Assembly (NCBI GenBank): GCA_963805715.1
Contig: CAWDVK010000009.1
Location: 434,001 to 498,000, forward strand
Origin: CAWDVK01 sp963805715
GTDB lineage: Bacteria; Actinomycetota; Actinomycetes; Streptosporangiales; Streptosporangiaceae
DNA length: 64,000 nt
Reading direction: 5' to 3'
In this document: positions 16,871-25,247 of the stretch, piece by piece
Layout of the letters: each line of letters opens with the position of its first letter
Position numbering within the stretch: the stretch's first letter is position 1
Position numbers and translations under genes: made by a program
The notes under the pieces: model-generated
Told to the model about the DNA's origin: nothing
The model's input: only the letters and a program-made list of their open reading frames with translations
The model's database searches: none

Positions 16871-18232
16871 GTGAGCCAGCACGAATTCGACGTGGTCGTC
16901 ATCGGCATAGGCCCCGGCGGCGAGAATGCCGCCGAGCGGCTGGCCGAGGCGGGCCTCGCGGTAGCAGCCGTGGAGGACAGCCTGGTCGGCGGCGAGTGCC
17001 CGTACTGGGGCTGCGTCCCGTCCAAGATGATGATCCGCGCCGCCGGCCTGCTGGCCGAGGGACGCAGGATCCCCGGCATGGCCGGCGATGCCGCCGTGCG
17101 GCCGGACTGGGCGCCGGTGGCCAGGCGGATCAGGGACGAGGCCACGGACAACTGGGATGACACCGTGGCCGCGGACCGGTTCACGAAGCTGAGCGGCACG
17201 CTCTTTCGCGGTCACGGCAGCATCACCGCGCCCGGCGAGGTCACGGTCGGCCGCGACGTGCTGCGGGCCCGCCGGGGCATCATCGTCAATACCGGGACCT
17301 CCCCGTCGATCCCGCCGATCCCGGGCCTGGCCGACACGCCTTACTGGACCAACCACCAGGCCATCGAGGCCGAGCAGGTGCCCGCCTCGCTGATCGTGCT
17401 CGGCGGCGGCGCCATCGGGGCCGAGCTGAGCCAGGTCTTCGCGCGCTTCGGCGCTGCCGTCACCGTGGTGGAGGCGGCCGGCCAGCTGCTGCCGATGGAG
17501 GAGCCCGAGGCCGGCCAGCTGCTCGCCAGGGTGTTCGAGCGGGACGGGCTGACCGTTCGCGCGGATGCCGCCGCGACCAAGGTCGCGCACGCCGCGGACG
17601 CGTTCACCATCACGCTGAAGGGCGGCGAGGAGCTGACCGGCGAGCGGCTGCTGGTGGCGACCGGCCGCCGGGCCAACCTGGGCGCGCTGGGCCTGGCGTC
17701 GCTCGGCCTGGACGAGTCAGCCCGTGCGATCAGCGTGGACGGCCGGATGCGGGCGGCTGACGGCGTGTGGGCCATCGGTGACATCGTGGGCAAGGGCGCG
17801 TTCACGCACATGTCCATGTACCAGTCGGAGATCGTGATCGCCGACATCCTGGGCAGGCCGCATCATCCGGCCGAGTACCACGCCGTGCCCCGGGTCACCT
17901 TCACCGATCCGGAGATCGGCTCCGTCGGCCTGAGTGAGGCCCAGGCCAGGGACCAGGGCCTGGCCGTCCGCACCGCGGTCAGCCAGATCCCGGCCTCGAC
18001 CCGCGGCTGGATCCACAAGGCGGGCAATGACGGCTTCATCAAGCTCGTCGCCGACGCCGACCGCGGCGTGCTGGTCGGCGCGACCTCGGCCGGGCCGACC
18101 GGCGGCGAGGTGCTGAGCATGCTCACGCTGGCCGTGCACGCGGGCGTTCCGGTGCGGCGGCTGGACGAGATGATCTATGCCTACCCGACGTTTCACCGGG
18201 CGGTGCAGGAAGCCGTGCGCCAGCTGGACTGA
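16871..18232 (+). CDS. Pyridine nucleotide-disulfide oxidoreductase (MerA/Lpd-like)
   Basis: A 453-residue FAD flavoprotein of the dihydrolipoamide dehydrogenase/mercuric reductase family. FAD-binding IGIGPGGENAAERLA is N-terminal. The redox pair is in GECPYWGCVPSK (residues 42-53). The NAD(P) fold is LIVLGGGAIGAELSQVF and the second FAD motif is VWAIGDIVG. The C-terminus ends with YAYPTFHRAVQEAV, supplying the catalytic His. No N-terminal heavy-metal domain and no C-terminal Cys pair are present, so mercury reduction is unlikely. The GTG start has GGAGG about 6 nt upstream and lies 19 bp after speD, so the two may be co-transcribed. The physiological substrate is unknown; thiol or quinone reduction are options. 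Confidence 0.88.
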   Translation: MSQHEFDVVVIGIGPGGENAAERLAEAGLAVAAVEDSLVGGECPYWGCVPSKMMIRAAGLLAEGRRIPGMAGDAAVRPDWAPVARRIRDEATDNWDDTVAADRFTKLSGTLFRGHGSITAPGEVTVGRDVLRARRGIIVNTGTSPSIPPIPGLADTPYWTNHQAIEAEQVPASLIVLGGGAIGAELSQVFARFGAAVTVVEAAGQLLPMEEPEAGQLLARVFERDGLTVRADAAATKVAHAADAFTITLKGGEELTGERLLVATGRRANLGALGLASLGLDESARAISVDGRMRAADGVWAIGDIVGKGAFTHMSMYQSEIVIADILGRPHHPAEYHAVPRVTFTDPEIGSVGLSEAQARDQGLAVRTAVSQIPASTRGWIHKAGNDGFIKLVADADRGVLVGATSAGPTGGEVLSMLTLAVHAGVPVRRLDEMIYAYPTFHRAVQEAVRQLD

Positions 18233-18396
18233 GCGAGCGCGCCGAAGGCGAGCTTGGGCTCCCAGCCCGGGCCGCGGTGGCCCCCGCGCGCGCCAGAGCG
18301 CCGCAGCCGCTCCGCCCGGTCGGCGCAGTCGGCCGGCAGCGGAGCCAGCTCCGCGGTGGTCAGGCAGGCGCCGCCGGGATCTCGCGCGGGCGTGAG

Positions 18397-18420
18397 CCCG
18401 GCCCGGTCAGCCGGGCCGGG
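18397..18420. terminator. Perfect 10-bp hairpin between convergent genes
   Basis: CCCGGCCCGG, a TCAG loop, then CCGGGCCGGG. It lies between the disulfide oxidoreductase gene (+) and the small membrane protein gene (-), where a bidirectional terminator is expected. There is no T-tract, as is common in high-GC actinomycetes. Confidence 0.5.
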
Positions 18421-18433
18421 CCAGGTCGCAGCG

Positions 18434-18817
18434 CTAGCGGCCGGCCGTCTCGGCCTCGATCATCTTCATGATCGGCGCCGCGGCCATGCCGCCCGCCAGG
18501 ATGCCGGCGCCGACCGCGCCGAGGGTGAGCACCGTGCTCAGCCACACCATGGTGCTGACCGGCAGGGTGTAGGCGCCGACCAGGCGGGCGATGCAGTCGG
18601 CCAGCAGGGCCAGCGGGACGCCCACGTCGATCGCGAGCGGCGGCAGCGAGCTGGCCACGTCGTGGCCGCGGCCGCCGACCGGGCCGGCCGGGCTCCTGTC
18701 AGCCGCGGCCGCAGCAGCCGGGCCGCGGTCCGGGGGCTGCGCCGGGAGGGGGCCATCCGGCGAGGGCGCCGGGGCAGGGGCTGGGCTGGCTGTCATCACT
18801 GTCTCGCAGGAGGTCAT
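18434..18817 (-). CDS. Small hypothetical membrane protein
   Basis: The 127-residue product begins with a Pro/Ala-rich 45-residue region, then two hydrophobic spans (PLAIDVGVPLALLADCIARLVGA-like at 60-80 and MVWLSTVLTLGAVGAGILAGG at about 90-110), and ends KMIEAETAGR. No family is recognised. It is divergent from a TetR gene across an AT-rich region with a 10-bp inverted repeat, the usual arrangement for a repressor and its target. The ATG at 18815-18817 has no ribosome site. An alternative ATG is at 18794-18796. It could be a small transporter subunit, but nothing in the sequence shows this. Confidence 0.6.
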   Translation of the reverse strand: MTSCETVMTASPAPAPAPSPDGPLPAQPPDRGPAAAAAADRSPAGPVGGRGHDVASSLPPLAIDVGVPLALLADCIARLVGAYTLPVSTMVWLSTVLTLGAVGAGILAGGMAAAPIMKMIEAETAGR

Positions 18818-18840
18818 GGGGAGAGGCTAGATTCGACCTA

Positions 18841-18878
18841 AATTTATGTCAAGCCTAATATTGTGTCGGACATAAATT
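18841..18878. promoter_or_regulatory. Inverted-repeat operator, TetR/membrane protein intergenic
   Basis: AATTTATGTC (18841-18850) and its exact complement GACATAAATT (18869-18878) face each other across 18 bp. The stretch is strikingly AT-rich for this genome and sits between the divergent starts at 18817 and 18896. Autoregulation by the adjacent TetR protein is the natural reading. The arms could also be two half-sites of neighbouring operators. Confidence 0.72.
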
Positions 18879-18895
18879 CTAGCTAAGGTGACATC

Positions 18896-19546
18896 ATGAC
18901 GGCCGGACTACGCGAGCGGCGCAAGCAGCAGACCCGCCAGGCCATCTCCGATATCGCCACGGAGATGTTCCTGGCCAGCGGCTTCGACGCGGTGACGATC
19001 TCTCAGGTGGCCGAGGCGGCCGGGGTGGCCAAGATGACCGTCACGAACTACTTCCCGCGCAAGGAGGACCTGGTCTTCGACCGGGCCGATGCGATCATCC
19101 GCGGCCTGGCCGACACCGCGGCGGGCCGGCGGCCGGGCGAGAGCCTGCTGGCCGCGATCCGCCGTGATTACGCGGAGCGGATCGCGAGGGCCGACGTGAC
19201 GCTCGGGCTGTCCAATCCCGCGTTCGCCGCGATGATCGCCGGCAGCCCGGTCCTGACCAGCCGCGGCCTGGAGATCACGGAGCAGCGCGAGCGGGCGCTC
19301 GGCAACGTCATCGCCGCCGAGACCGGCACCGACGGCGTCGAGGAGCGCCTGGTGGCCGCCCAGCTCGCCTCGGTGCACCGGGTGCTGTATGCCGAGGGCA
19401 GCAGGCGAAGCCTGGCCGGCCAGCCGCGCGAGCAGATCTGCGCGGCGCTCGCCGAGGCCGCCGGGCGCGCATTTGACCTGCTGGAGCCGTCACTGGGCGG
19501 CTACGGCATCCGGCCCGCTGGCGGCGGGGCCAGCGGGAGGCCCTAG
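18896..19546 (+). CDS. TetR-family transcriptional regulator
   Basis: A 216-residue repressor-type protein. The N-terminal helix-turn-helix is clear: RQAISDIATEMFLASGFDAVTISQVAEAAGVAKMTVTNYFPRKEDLVFD in short overlapping segments at residues 15-63. The C-terminal ligand-binding part has RERALGNVIAAETG and LVAAQLASVHRVLY, like MftR/AcrR-type regulators. AAGGTG lies 5 nt before the ATG. The perfect inverted repeat upstream suggests it controls itself and the divergent membrane protein. Its stop overlaps the stop of the convergent MetE-like gene by 3 bp (CTAG). Confidence 0.93.
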   Translation: MTAGLRERRKQQTRQAISDIATEMFLASGFDAVTISQVAEAAGVAKMTVTNYFPRKEDLVFDRADAIIRGLADTAAGRRPGESLLAAIRRDYAERIARADVTLGLSNPAFAAMIAGSPVLTSRGLEITEQRERALGNVIAAETGTDGVEERLVAAQLASVHRVLYAEGSRRSLAGQPREQICAALAEAAGRAFDLLEPSLGGYGIRPAGGGASGRP

Positions 19547-20664
19547 CCCCAGACCTCGGCCGCGGTCTCGGCCACCAGGCGCAGCTTGGCTGCCTGCTCC
19601 TGCTGGGTCAGCACGTTGCCCTCGACGGTCGAGGAGAAGCCGCACTGCGGGGACAGGCACAGCTGGTCCAGCGGCACGTACCTGGCCGCCTCGTCGATCC
19701 GGCGCTTCAGCGAGTCCTTGCTCTCCAGCTCACCGCGCTTGGTGGTCACCAGGCCGAGGACGACCTGCTTGCCCTTCGGCACGAACCGCAGCGGCTCGAA
19801 GCCGCCCGATCGCTCATCGTCGTATTCCAGGAAGAAGCCATCCACGTCCAGCTCGCTGAACAGCGCCTCGGCCACGAAGTCATAGCCGCCCGCCGCGGCC
19901 CAGGACGACCGGAAGTTCCCGCGGCACATGTGCGTGGTGACGGCCATGCCCGGCGGCCGGCTGCCGATGGCGTCATTGACCTGGCGGATGTACCGCAGGT
20001 GCAGGTGCTCGGCATCCTCGCCGCGCTCGGCGATCTCGGCGCGCTGCGCCGGGTCGTTGAGGTAGGCCAGGCTGGTGTCGTCGAGCTGCAGGTAGGTGCA
20101 GCCCAGCTTGGCCAGCCGGGCCACCTGGTCGGCGTAGGCGGCGGACAAGTCGCTCCAGAACCGCTCGATGTCCGGGTAGACCGCCGGGTCCAGCGCGGCG
20201 GGACCGCCCCGGTAATGCACCATGTTCGGGGACGGGATCGTCAGCTTGGGCACCGCGCTGGTCACGGCCGACCGCAGGAACGCGAAGTCGCGCTCGAAGA
20301 TGGTGTGCTCGATCCGGAGCGGCCCGGTGACCTGCAGCGCCGCGGGCGTGAACTCGATCGTGCCGGACGGGTTCCGGAACCGCACGGCCAGGTTGCCCGG
20401 GGCCTTGGTGATGCCGCCGAGCTGATAGATGAAATCCATGTGCCAGGAGGCGCGGCGGAACTCGCCATCCGTCGCCGACTGCAGGCCGATGCTCTCCTGC
20501 AAAGCGACGACAGCGGCAATCTCCGCGTCCTCGATATCCCTGAGCTGGCCCGCGCTCAGCATCCCGGCGGCGAAATCGTGCCGGGCGGAGAGCACGCGCC
20601 GCGGCCGGAGCAGGCTGCCGACATGGTCGGCCCGGAAGGGCGGAGTGCTACGCATAGCGGTCAT
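19543..20664 (-). CDS. MetE-like cobalamin-independent methionine synthase family (YxjG/H type)
   Basis: A 373-residue single-domain protein related to the C-terminal half of MetE (UROD/MetE-like barrel). Probable zinc ligands are visible: His and Cys in THMCRGNF (about residues 240-247), Glu in FFLEYD and Cys in SPQCGFSS near residue 335. RADHVGSLLRP at the start and QLDDTSLAYL are family features. It would transfer a methyl group to a thiol, probably homocysteine, but the methyl donor for these short MetE paralogues is often unknown. The ATG has no obvious ribosome site. The gene runs convergently into the TetR gene with overlapping stops. Confidence 0.85.
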   Translation of the reverse strand: MTAMRSTPPFRADHVGSLLRPRRVLSARHDFAAGMLSAGQLRDIEDAEIAAVVALQESIGLQSATDGEFRRASWHMDFIYQLGGITKAPGNLAVRFRNPSGTIEFTPAALQVTGPLRIEHTIFERDFAFLRSAVTSAVPKLTIPSPNMVHYRGGPAALDPAVYPDIERFWSDLSAAYADQVARLAKLGCTYLQLDDTSLAYLNDPAQRAEIAERGEDAEHLHLRYIRQVNDAIGSRPPGMAVTTHMCRGNFRSSWAAAGGYDFVAEALFSELDVDGFFLEYDDERSGGFEPLRFVPKGKQVVLGLVTTKRGELESKDSLKRRIDEAARYVPLDQLCLSPQCGFSSTVEGNVLTQQEQAAKLRLVAETAAEVWG

Positions 20665-20862
20665 CGTGGCGGGCCCCCGGCATCCGGGTCAACCTGTCCC
20701 CCGCCCGCCGCCCCCTGCTCCCCGCCGCCCCCTGCTCCCCGCCCCCCCGCGCCATGCCCTGCCGTCGCGGCCGGGGCCACGACTGCTGCCAGCCCGCGGG
20801 GAGCCCGGCAGCCGCTGAGCAGATAAGTTGGGGTCAGTCCGGACGTGAGGGGAGGACGGAAA

Positions 20863-21753
20863 GTGAGCGGCGGGGTCGAGCACCTGGTGATCTCCGGGCC
20901 GCTGCTGCTGGCCATGCCGGTAGCCGCGGCGGCGGGGGCCATCACCTTCCTCTCGCCGTGCGTCCTGCCGCTGGTGCCCGGCTACCTGTCCTATGCGACT
21001 GGCATGTCGGGAACCGCGGTCCGCAAGCCCAGGCCGGCGCCAGCTTCGACCGCGCCGGTGGCGGCGGTGGCCGCCGGCCCGGCCGGCCGGGCCGGCCAGC
21101 CGCCCGCCGAGGCAGGAGCAGCCGATGGCACAGCCGCCCTGGATGCCGAGCCAGACTCGGCCGGCCGGGGACGGGTGGTCGCGGCCACGGCCCTGTTCGT
21201 TCTGGGCTTCTCGGCCCTGTTTGCCACCGAGGGCATCGCCTTCGGCAGCGCCGGCGCCGTCCTGCGCACCCACGAGAAGGGCCTGGCTCAGCTTCTCGGC
21301 TGCGTGATCATCCTGCTCGGCCTGCTGTTCGCGGGCGCCTTTGACCGGTTCAGCCTCACCGGCCGCATCATCCGGCCGTCCTTCCGGCCGCGTGCCGGGC
21401 TGGCCGGGGCGCCCGTGCTCGGGGTGCTCTTCGGCCTGGGCTGGACGCCCTGCATCGGGCCCACGCTGACGGCCGTGCTCACCCTCGGCGCCATGAGCGG
21501 CACGGCGGCCCGCGGCGCCCTGCTGGCCTTCGTTTACGGCCTCGGGATCGGGATACCGTTCCTCATCGTGGCCTTCGCCTTCCAGCGCGGGGTCAACGTA
21601 TTCGGCTTCGCCAGGCGGCACGCACGCCTGATCACCAGGATCGGCGGGGTGCTGCTGATCGCCGTCGGGCTGCTCGAGGTCACCGGAGCCTGGACGGCCG
21701 CGATCAGCTGGGTGCAGGTGCACTGGCCCGGCGGATACACGCCTCCGTTCTGA
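20863..21753 (+). CDS. ccdA: Cytochrome c biogenesis protein CcdA
   Basis: A 296-residue membrane protein that passes electrons from cytoplasmic thioredoxin to extracytoplasmic thiol proteins. The two redox cysteines are in FLSPCVLPLVPGYLSYA (about residue 28) and GWTPCIGPTL (about residue 192). Six hydrophobic helices are visible. An Ala/Pro/Gly-rich insert of some 55 residues separates helix 1 from helix 2. The GTG at 20863 is chosen because GGGGAGG lies 7 nt upstream. A second GTG at 20845 lacks one. No ResB/ResC or CcsX gene follows, so it appears alone here. A short palindrome after the stop could terminate it. Confidence 0.92.
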   Translation: MSGGVEHLVISGPLLLAMPVAAAAGAITFLSPCVLPLVPGYLSYATGMSGTAVRKPRPAPASTAPVAAVAAGPAGRAGQPPAEAGAADGTAALDAEPDSAGRGRVVAATALFVLGFSALFATEGIAFGSAGAVLRTHEKGLAQLLGCVIILLGLLFAGAFDRFSLTGRIIRPSFRPRAGLAGAPVLGVLFGLGWTPCIGPTLTAVLTLGAMSGTAARGALLAFVYGLGIGIPFLIVAFAFQRGVNVFGFARRHARLITRIGGVLLIAVGLLEVTGAWTAAISWVQVHWPGGYTPPF

Positions 21754-22150
21754 GCTGCCGGCAGCGTCCTGGGCGCTGGTGGCGGTAGCGCCGGGCCAGG
21801 TCCGCGTGCTGCCCCGGCTAGGCTCGGCCAGCGCAAGGCGGACGGGGCGGACGGCCGCGCCGATCTGTCACGGCGTTCCCAGAAGCCCCAGCTGAATCTT
21901 CAGCCCCGTAAAAGCAGTTAATCATCAAATAGGAGCCGCCCTCCGGGCCATGCAGCGATTACGCTCAGTAGCTCCCGGCGCGCCGAGTCCCATTAAGTGA
22001 CGTAGACTGTCTGTTCAGTTAATTCACGGATAGCGTCCGTCGCCGATAATCGGGCGCGCTTCACGATACGGCTTCCGCGGCTGAGCCAGCGGAATTCCGC
22101 TACTCTGCGTACTCCTTGGCGAAGGTTGGCTGATTTGGGTTGTATGCATC
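21754..22150. promoter_or_regulatory. 397-bp intergenic region, AT-rich in second half
   Basis: No gene is seen. A 14-bp palindrome GCTGAATCTTCAGC (21891-21904) may terminate ccdA transcripts. From about 21900 to 22150 the GC falls well below the local level, which suggests a regulatory region for the flavohemoprotein gene. TATGCA just before its ATG is a possible -10, but no -35 with normal spacing was found. Confidence 0.4.
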
Positions 22151-23594
22151 ATGTCAGGGTGCGAGACTCGCGTTGTGGCAATCGCGCTCGATGGCGCCTT
22201 CGCTGACCACAGCGCCGACAGACGCGCTGGTCAGCAGTATCCAGGCGGGCGGACGCGACCAGCCAGTCAATTCTCCGGGCGACAGCCAGCCACGGCCGAA
22301 ACTGATGAGCTGCTTAAGTCGCAGCTAAGCGCGGAAGGCCCGGCCTCGGCCATAGCGAAGACAGAAAGCGCGGCAGACGCGAATGAGCCCCTGCCGCCCA
22401 ACGCCGGTCAATCCGCTGACATCGATGCACAGCGGATAAAGGAGTCATTCGGCTACCTGATGGCCGATGCCCAGAGCGCGATGGAATACTTTTACGCACA
22501 GCTGTTCGCAACCAGCGCCGAGGCACGGGCCATGTTCCCGCTGTGCATGAGCCAGCAGCGGCAGCGGCTCTTTGCCGCGCTGTGCCGCGTGGTCGGCAGC
22601 CTGGACGGCGGCGAGGCCAGCCGGGCCTATGTGGCCGAGCTCGGCCGGGACCATCGCAAGTTCGGCGTCAGGGACAAGCACCACCCGGCTTTCTTCGATG
22701 CCCTGCTCGCTACCGCCCGGCACTGCGCCGGCCGTGCCTGGACGCCGGAGACCGCGAGCGCCTGGCGAGCGGCGCTCGACTACGTGTCCGCCACGATGCG
22801 CGCGGCGGCGGCGGCGGATGCCGCGGCCAGGCCGGCCTGGTGGGTGGGCGAAATCGTGGCTCACGAGGTGCGCGCGCCTAGCGTGGCCGTGCTGACGATC
22901 CGCCCCGATCAGCCACTGGAGTATGCGGCCGGACAGTACCTGCCTGTTCAGGTCAGCCGGTGGCCCCGGGTCTGGCGATCGTTCTCGATCGCCTGCGCGC
23001 CAAGGCCGAGCGGGCTGATCGACCTGCACATCCGGGCCGTGCCCGGCGGCCTGGTCAGCAACGCCCTCGTGCATCACCTGGCGACCGGCGACACCGTGCT
23101 GCTCGGGCCGCCGAAGGGAGTCATGACCGCGCCCGGCACTGACCGCGACCTGCTATGCGTGGCTGGCGGTACCGGGCTGGCGCCGATTAAGGCGATCGTC
23201 GACTCCGTCCTGGCCGCTCCGGCCGGCCCCGCGGAAGATCACCCTGTTCGTCGGTGCGCGCCGGGAGGAGGATCTGTATGACCTGGCCGCCCTGCGGGCC
23301 CTGGAGTCAGCCCACCCGTCCGTCCATGTCATTCCGGTCCTGTCCGAGCAGCCGGGGTTCGGCGGCCTGACCGGGATGCTGCCCGACGTCGTGCGCGGCC
23401 ACGGGCTGTTCAGTAACGCCGAGGTCTACATCTGCGGGCCAGACGCCATGGTCAGGCGGACGGCGCTGCTGCTGGCGGCCGATGTCCCGGCCGGGCACAT
23501 CCATCACGATCCGCTGCCGGACACGCCGGACTTCCCGGCCGCCGGGCCAGGGACCGGCGCCGGGCAGGCCGCGACCGCGCCGCAGGGCGGCTAG
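22151..23594 (+). CDS. Flavohemoprotein-like globin/FAD reductase (apparent frameshift)
   Basis: Corrected for one base this is 480 residues: an unusual N-terminal 90-residue tail, a globin domain, then a ferredoxin-reductase-like FAD/NAD half. The proximal heme His is likely in GRDHRKFGV, followed by KHHPAFFDALL. FAD binding is RSFS (the family usually has RxYS). NAD binding shows VAGGTGLAP and EVYICGPDAMV. The product should oxidise nitric oxide or reduce oxygen using NAD(P)H. The frame breaks at the C run 23227-23230: removing one C gives RKITLFVGARREEDLYDL. Without it translation stops at 23281. The true start is uncertain, since the N-terminal tail is not globin. Its stop overlaps the convergent hydrolase stop within the palindrome GGCGGCTAGCCGCC (23586-23599). 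Confidence 0.75.
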
Positions 23595-24292
23595 CCGCCG
23601 AGATACCGCTCGAAGAAGGCGTAGATGCGCTTCCAGGCGGCCGCGGCGTCCTCCTTCTGGTACCTCATCCCGGTGACCTTCGCCAGCACCGCGCCCGCCC
23701 CGGAGGACTCGGACATGAACCGGTGGCCCGAGCCCGGGTAGACCTCGATGTCGTGCGGCACCTCCAGGACGGTCAGCGCGCGCTGCAGCCGCTCCGGGTG
23801 CTTGGTGCCCATCGGGTCGCGGCCGCCGAAGCTGCCGACGATGGGGCACGCGCCAGCCAGTGCCTTCTCCGCGTCCTGAGGAACCTCGCCATAGTTCACT
23901 GAGGCCACGCTGAAGCCGTCACGCGGCGCGCACAGCAACGCGAAGCCGCCGCCCAGGCAGAATCCGATGACCCCGGTCTTGCCCGTGCAGTCCGGCCGGC
24001 CGGCCAGCAAGTCGCGGGCCGCCTGCAGGACGGTGAACGCCGGGCCGCGGCCGGCGTGCAGCTGCCGGATGGCTGCGCGAATGCAGCGGATCCATGCCTT
24101 ACCGTCGAACAGGTCGGGGGCCAGCGCCAGGTAGCCATGGGCGGCCAGCTCATCAGCCTTCCCGCGGATGTCGTCAGTCAGGCCGAAGGCCTCGTGGATG
24201 ACGACGACCGCCGGCCAGGGACCGGCGCCAAGCGGAACCGCGAGGTAACCGCGGACGAGCCTGCCGCCGGCCGGGTAGGTGAGATGGGGCAT
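23591..24292 (-). CDS. Dienelactone hydrolase-family protein
   Basis: A 233-residue alpha/beta hydrolase. The Cys nucleophile lies in VIGFCLGGGFALL (about residue 108), the acid residue in GRDP and the His in YPGSGHRFMS. VVVIHEAFGLTDDIRGKADELAAHGY is the usual N-terminal core. These enzymes hydrolyse dienelactones in aromatic degradation or other small esters. No aromatic pathway is nearby, so the substrate is unknown. I chose the ATG at 24290-24292, where PHLTYPAGG begins the family fold. The open frame continues upstream to 24340 without family similarity. Confidence 0.88.
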   Translation of the reverse strand: MPHLTYPAGGRLVRGYLAVPLGAGPWPAVVVIHEAFGLTDDIRGKADELAAHGYLALAPDLFDGKAWIRCIRAAIRQLHAGRGPAFTVLQAARDLLAGRPDCTGKTGVIGFCLGGGFALLCAPRDGFSVASVNYGEVPQDAEKALAGACPIVGSFGGRDPMGTKHPERLQRALTVLEVPHDIEVYPGSGHRFMSESSGAGAVLAKVTGMRYQKEDAAAAWKRIYAFFERYLGG

Positions 24293-24305
24293 GGCGCACA
24301 CACTC

Positions 24306-25091
24306 TCATACCTTGCGCCAGCGCGGAATCCACGCGCCATCCTCCACCGTGTAATCGCTGAACAGGGCCGGTGCCTCAGCCCGCATCAGCTCGCCGATCC
24401 GGCCGAACACCAGCCGGATCTCCTCTTCGGCGCCGGGATCGGTCCGCGCCTCGATGGTGTGCCGCAGCGTCCGGATGTTGGCTGTCCAGAGCAGGCCGGT
24501 GGCGACCCCGTCCGGCGCGAACCTGCGCATGAACGAGGTCTTGTGCTTCTTCTCGTGGAACGGGACGCCCTCCTCGTCCAGCCCGAAATGGCCGGCCATC
24601 CAGCGCTGGAACTCCTCCATCTGCTCCAGCAGGGCGGTGGCCCGCTTCATCAGCTCCGCGTCGGCCTGCGCCCAGCCGGGGAACCAGAACGGGATGTCGG
24701 CCAGGCGGACGAAGCGCAGCGACTCCTGCGAGATCGCCACCCCCGGCCGGTGCCGGACCAGCTCATGGGTCGCCACCCGGGAAATGTTATGCAGCACGAA
24801 ACTGAAGCTGGCGTGCTCCAGCACCGAACCGTGCTGCTGAGCCAGGATGGCCTGGGTCAGGTACTTCTCCTGATCGGTCCGCACCCGGCGCACGTTCGGA
24901 TTGAGCCCCGGCTCCCAGGACCGGTAGCAGATCTTCCCGGCGAACTCGGCCAGGTTCTGCGCATCCAGGTCTCCCCGGTCCAGCTTCTGCAGCCAGCTGT
25001 CGCCGCCGACCTCGTGCAGGTAGGCGGCCAGCTGCTGGTAGTCGATCTGCGGGCGGGCGACCAGGAACACCTCAGGCTGCACAGTCTTCAT
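24306..25091 (-). CDS. thyX: FAD-dependent thymidylate synthase ThyX
   Basis: A 261-residue flavin-dependent thymidylate synthase, which makes dTMP from dUMP with methylenetetrahydrofolate and NADPH. The core HELVRHRPGVAISQESLRF holds the ThyX motif, although eight residues, not the usual seven, separate RHR from the serine before LRF. Other family parts are QHGSVLEHASFSFVLHNISR and the C-terminal NIRTLRHTIEARTDPGAEEEIR (in two pieces). A clade of ThyX proteins with RHRxGVAISQES is known to me only from annotation, so the clade assignment is tentative. The gene stands alone on the minus strand, 13 bp upstream of the dienelactone hydrolase gene. Confidence 0.9.
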   Translation of the reverse strand: MKTVQPEVFLVARPQIDYQQLAAYLHEVGGDSWLQKLDRGDLDAQNLAEFAGKICYRSWEPGLNPNVRRVRTDQEKYLTQAILAQQHGSVLEHASFSFVLHNISRVATHELVRHRPGVAISQESLRFVRLADIPFWFPGWAQADAELMKRATALLEQMEEFQRWMAGHFGLDEEGVPFHEKKHKTSFMRRFAPDGVATGLLWTANIRTLRHTIEARTDPGAEEEIRLVFGRIGELMRAEAPALFSDYTVEDGAWIPRWRKV

Positions 25092-25247
25092 GGCTCGGCA
25101 CCCTACCGGGCGCCCATGACATCCGCTGCCGCCCGCGCGCCGCCACCGCCGGCGCGGCCCGATGGCCTACCATCCTGGCTCGGCGCATCGTGCCATCCTG
25201 GCCCGGCGCATCGTGCCGTCAGCCGCGCTCGTCACTCGGGGGGAAAC

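Noticed and set aside
18805..18827. Four-codon ORF after AGGAGGT on the plus strand
   Set aside because: It is too short, ends at TAG and overlaps the start of the minus-strand gene; chance is the better explanation.
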